A DNA stretch of 64,000 nucleotides, taken from the NCBI RefSeq assembly GCF_019059575.1, contig NW_024881537.1:1362501-1426500 (forward strand), written 5' to 3'. Each line of letters opens with the position of its first letter. The first letter of the stretch is position 1. The notes below the pieces were generated by a model that had not been told where the DNA came from, did no database searches, and saw nothing but the letters and a program-made list of their open reading frames with translations. Shown one piece after another: positions 62,021-64,000 of the stretch. The DNA is from Amphibalanus amphitrite. Its lineage: Eukaryota > Arthropoda > Thecostraca > Balanomorpha > Balanidae. A program made the position numbers and the translations under genes.

Positions 62021-64000
62021 ATGTCTAACATCTTCGACGCCATTCGTTTTCGCAGGATGCAGCAGAATTGGAGGCGTGTGCACAAGAAGCTGAACCGAGA
62101 TGCGGGTCGGCTGGTGGCGAGGTGCGGGTCGGCGGCACATCTGGTCGCCGACACTATGCTGGAGGCGCATGATATGAAGGGAAACCCCGGCCTCGTGCGA
62201 CAGGCCTACAATACCGCTCTGGAGGTCGAAAGCGCCGTCCGGAGTCTGGTGAAAAGGCCGCTGTTGTCGGCGTTGACGGAGACCAGGGCGGCCGCCGCCA
62301 CCGTCCGGTGTCGTCACTGCCAGCCCCGTCAGCCGCTCCAGCTGGTTTCCTGGAACGCGTCGGGGAGTAACGCTGAGGGGTTGGAGGACTTTATCATCGG
62401 TGATGGGGGCACGTCAGACTTTGACATGATGTTGGAGTTCGACGGCCCCTTCCGCTGGACGACACCGAGGGTGGAGCCGGCCGACATCGATCCGCAGTCT
62501 GCGCCACAGCTGTGGGGCCGGCCTACCAGCAACGCCGGCTTTGTGACGCTGCACTGGGTGCGGACGGACCGGTGCGGCCATGAGGAGCCGCTGGAGGCGC
62601 TGCCGGGCGACTTCGTTCGTCGGCTCATGGAAGACTACTGCCGGGCCGGTTACCCTGATGAGGTCACCTCCACCGGCCCGGCAATCAACGTCAAAGGATC
62701 AGCTCGCAAAGACGGGGGAGTGGACTTAGTCTTCTGCCTGTTTGTGCGTGGGTGGTGGCCCGAGCCAAACTGGCCCGCCGGCGCCCCCCGGGAGACCAAC
62801 TTCCCGTCGGCGGCGGCGCGGGACGAGATTCCCCGGTTCGGGGTGCACCTGGTGCCGACCGGCCGGTGGGACAGCGAAACTAAAAACATAGAATATCGCA
62901 TCTCGCTGTCGCGGGCGGAGCTGCTCGCCGTCCGTCAGCTCCCGCACGTGCTGCGAGCTGCGGTAAAAACACTCAAGACCGTGAAAAACGTGCTGAAGGA
63001 GAGCGGGTTAGCCATCGTCGGGTTGAAGTCGTACTTCATCAAGACGGCGGCGCTCTGGCTGGCCCAGGAGCCGCACGGTGGACCGTGGACAGGCGTCACG
63101 GACGGCGTCCACCGGCTCCTGGACTGGCTGGAGCGGCGCCTCGCCGAAGGATGGCTACCCTGCTTCTTCTATCCCGACATCGATGTGGCGGCAGAACTGA
63201 CCGCGGAGCAGCGGCAGGCCATCATCGGCTCCCTCCGACTGGTGAGGGAGCACTCAACACTCCTCATGATGGCCTGCTGCGAGAAGCTATTTAACCTGAG
63301 CGCATTGCTGGAGGACGGGACGGAGCCGCTGTCTGAGCGCCAGCTGCGGCTCCATCTGGCACGGATGTTAATCCGGCTCGCTGTGTCGTTCGGCATCAGG
63401 TACCGCCCCAAGGCTCCCTGCTGGCAGTTCTGGTGGAGTTGGTCCATCCCCCGCCTGGCCCGCGCGGCCCCTTACCTGCTCCAGTGGCTCCACCACCAGA
63501 TGTCGGCTCCACACCAGCAGCAGTGTTACCTGCTCATGGCGTGGAGCGTGGTCGACCCAGCGGACCTTGCGGACAGCGAGCCGATGACGCCACAGGTCGG
63601 TAACACTATCACTGTCGACGTGACGCCGCTCACCCGGCTCCTCACCGAGTCCGACTTGGAGCTCCTGCTGGGTGACCCTCGCGGGGTGACCACCTGGTGG
63701 GGTCGGCAGCTGCATCGGCCGCTGGCGGAGCGGCCGGCCGGCCTGACCGCCGAGCTGGACACACCGCGGGGCCGGGCCGAGCTGCTGCTGCGGCCGGGGC
63801 TGCTGACGCGGGCCATCAGTGAGGGCGCGCCGCGCGAGATATCCTGGCAGCGAGAGTTGGACTGGAGGGTGTGTAAGAGGTGGGCGGTAAATTTCCGACC
63901 ACTGAACACCTATCAGTGGTGCCGGGAGGAGTTAGAGCGTGACCTCGGCCGTGACCTGCAGCACAGCATCCGTGTCAATCTACCAGAGATGGACGGCCCG
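62021..64000 (+). CDS. Mab-21/cGAS-like nucleotidyltransferase, open at the window end (660+ aa)
   Basis: The frame runs uninterrupted for 660 codons from ATG 62021 and leaves the window without a stop. This ATG is the first after the in-frame TAA at 62006. Residues about 110-250 show the nucleotidyltransferase core: SGSNAEGL with Gly115-Ser116, SDFDMMLEF with Asp133 and Asp135, and GVDLVFCLFVRGWWP with Asp235. This is the triad spacing of cGAS and Mab-21 proteins. Residues about 290-380 (YRISLSRAELL, LKSYFIKTAALWLAQE, WTGVTDGVHRLLDWLERRL) match the C-terminal helical lobe of that family. The N-terminal 100 residues and everything after about 400 are not assigned. Family members are usually shorter, so the C-terminal extension is notable. 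Retention of all acidic residues suggests an active enzyme, possibly a cyclic-nucleotide-producing immune receptor (cGLR); substrate and product are inference. Codon use is strongly GC-rich, unlike the surrounding repeats. No introns are evident in this part. Confidence 0.88.
   Translation, partial: MSNIFDAIRFRRMQQNWRRVHKKLNRDAGRLVARCGSAAHLVADTMLEAHDMKGNPGLVRQAYNTALEVESAVRSLVKRPLLSALTETRAAAATVRCRHCQPRQPLQLVSWNASGSNAEGLEDFIIGDGGTSDFDMMLEFDGPFRWTTPRVEPADIDPQSAPQLWGRPTSNAGFVTLHWVRTDRCGHEEPLEALPGDFVRRLMEDYCRAGYPDEVTSTGPAINVKGSARKDGGVDLVFCLFVRGWWPEPNWPAGAPRETNFPSAAARDEIPRFGVHLVPTGRWDSETKNIEYRISLSRAELLAVRQLPHVLRAAVKTLKTVKNVLKESGLAIVGLKSYFIKTAALWLAQEPHGGPWTGVTDGVHRLLDWLERRLAEGWLPCFFYPDIDVAAELTAEQRQAIIGSLRLVREHSTLLMMACCEKLFNLSALLEDGTEPLSERQLRLHLARMLIRLAVSFGIRYRPKAPCWQFWWSWSIPRLARAAPYLLQWLHHQMSAPHQQQCYLLMAWSVVDPADLADSEPMTPQVGNTITVDVTPLTRLLTESDLELLLGDPRGVTTWWGRQLHRPLAERPAGLTAELDTPRGRAELLLRPGLLTRAISEGAPREISWQRELDWRVCKRWAVNFRPLNTYQWCREELERDLGRDLQHSIRVNLPEMDGP

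Overview
The window looks like nuclear DNA of an invertebrate animal, probably an arthropod and possibly a crustacean. That placing is an inference from the Jockey/CR1-type LINE fragments, the GC-rich Mab-21/cGAS-like gene at the right edge and the very high transposon content. No rRNA gene, tRNA gene, CRISPR array or prokaryotic operon was recognised.

Only three reading frames look like real, uninterrupted protein-coding genes. Two are a duplicated pair on the minus strand (9288-10670 and 18756-20135, 460 and 459 residues), encoding basic, probably nuclear proteins that I cannot name. The third starts at 62021 on the plus strand and is still open at the window end after 660 codons. It is a Mab-21/cGAS-like nucleotidyltransferase with an apparently complete catalytic triad. 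All other recognisable coding sequence is LINE debris: zinc-knuckle tails at 2-286 and 45159-45490, a reverse transcriptase tail at 33010-33617, an RNase H region at 37300-38510, a reverse transcriptase at 46794-48038, and one minus-strand LINE spread from about 50575 to 61608 and broken up by later insertions.

Most of the rest is a crowd of about 30 copies or fragments of one architectural superfamily of non-autonomous DNA elements, mostly 0.8-1.2 kb. Intact copies are flanked by TTAA and start with CCC or a close variant. They carry a subterminal G-run/C-run palindrome and have a body packed with TGACCT/AGGTCA and TGACGTCA. The terminal inverted repeats differ between families, but the layout does not. 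One end has a single copy of the terminal 'head' followed by a conserved box of about 90 bp (box A). The other end has the head twice, then a different conserved box (box B). Comparing duplicated host DNA inside the window gives filled and empty sites that prove TTAA duplication, which is piggyBac-like behaviour. No transposase for them lies in the window.

Other mobile DNA includes a 2,022-bp hAT-type element with a perfect 17-bp inverted repeat and 8-bp target duplication (42524-44545), two small hAT-type MITEs with 8-bp duplications, and a 4.5-kb long-inverted-repeat element with a 3-bp duplication (52070-56560). There are also mariner-like and foldback elements, a near-perfect 78-bp-arm hairpin (27847-28034), a degenerate 'GGGCCCTCAGAGGCGCCGG' minisatellite at three loci, and AT microsatellites. 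Nesting gives a relative insertion order at several places. The gene-poor stretches between these elements hold nothing I can identify.
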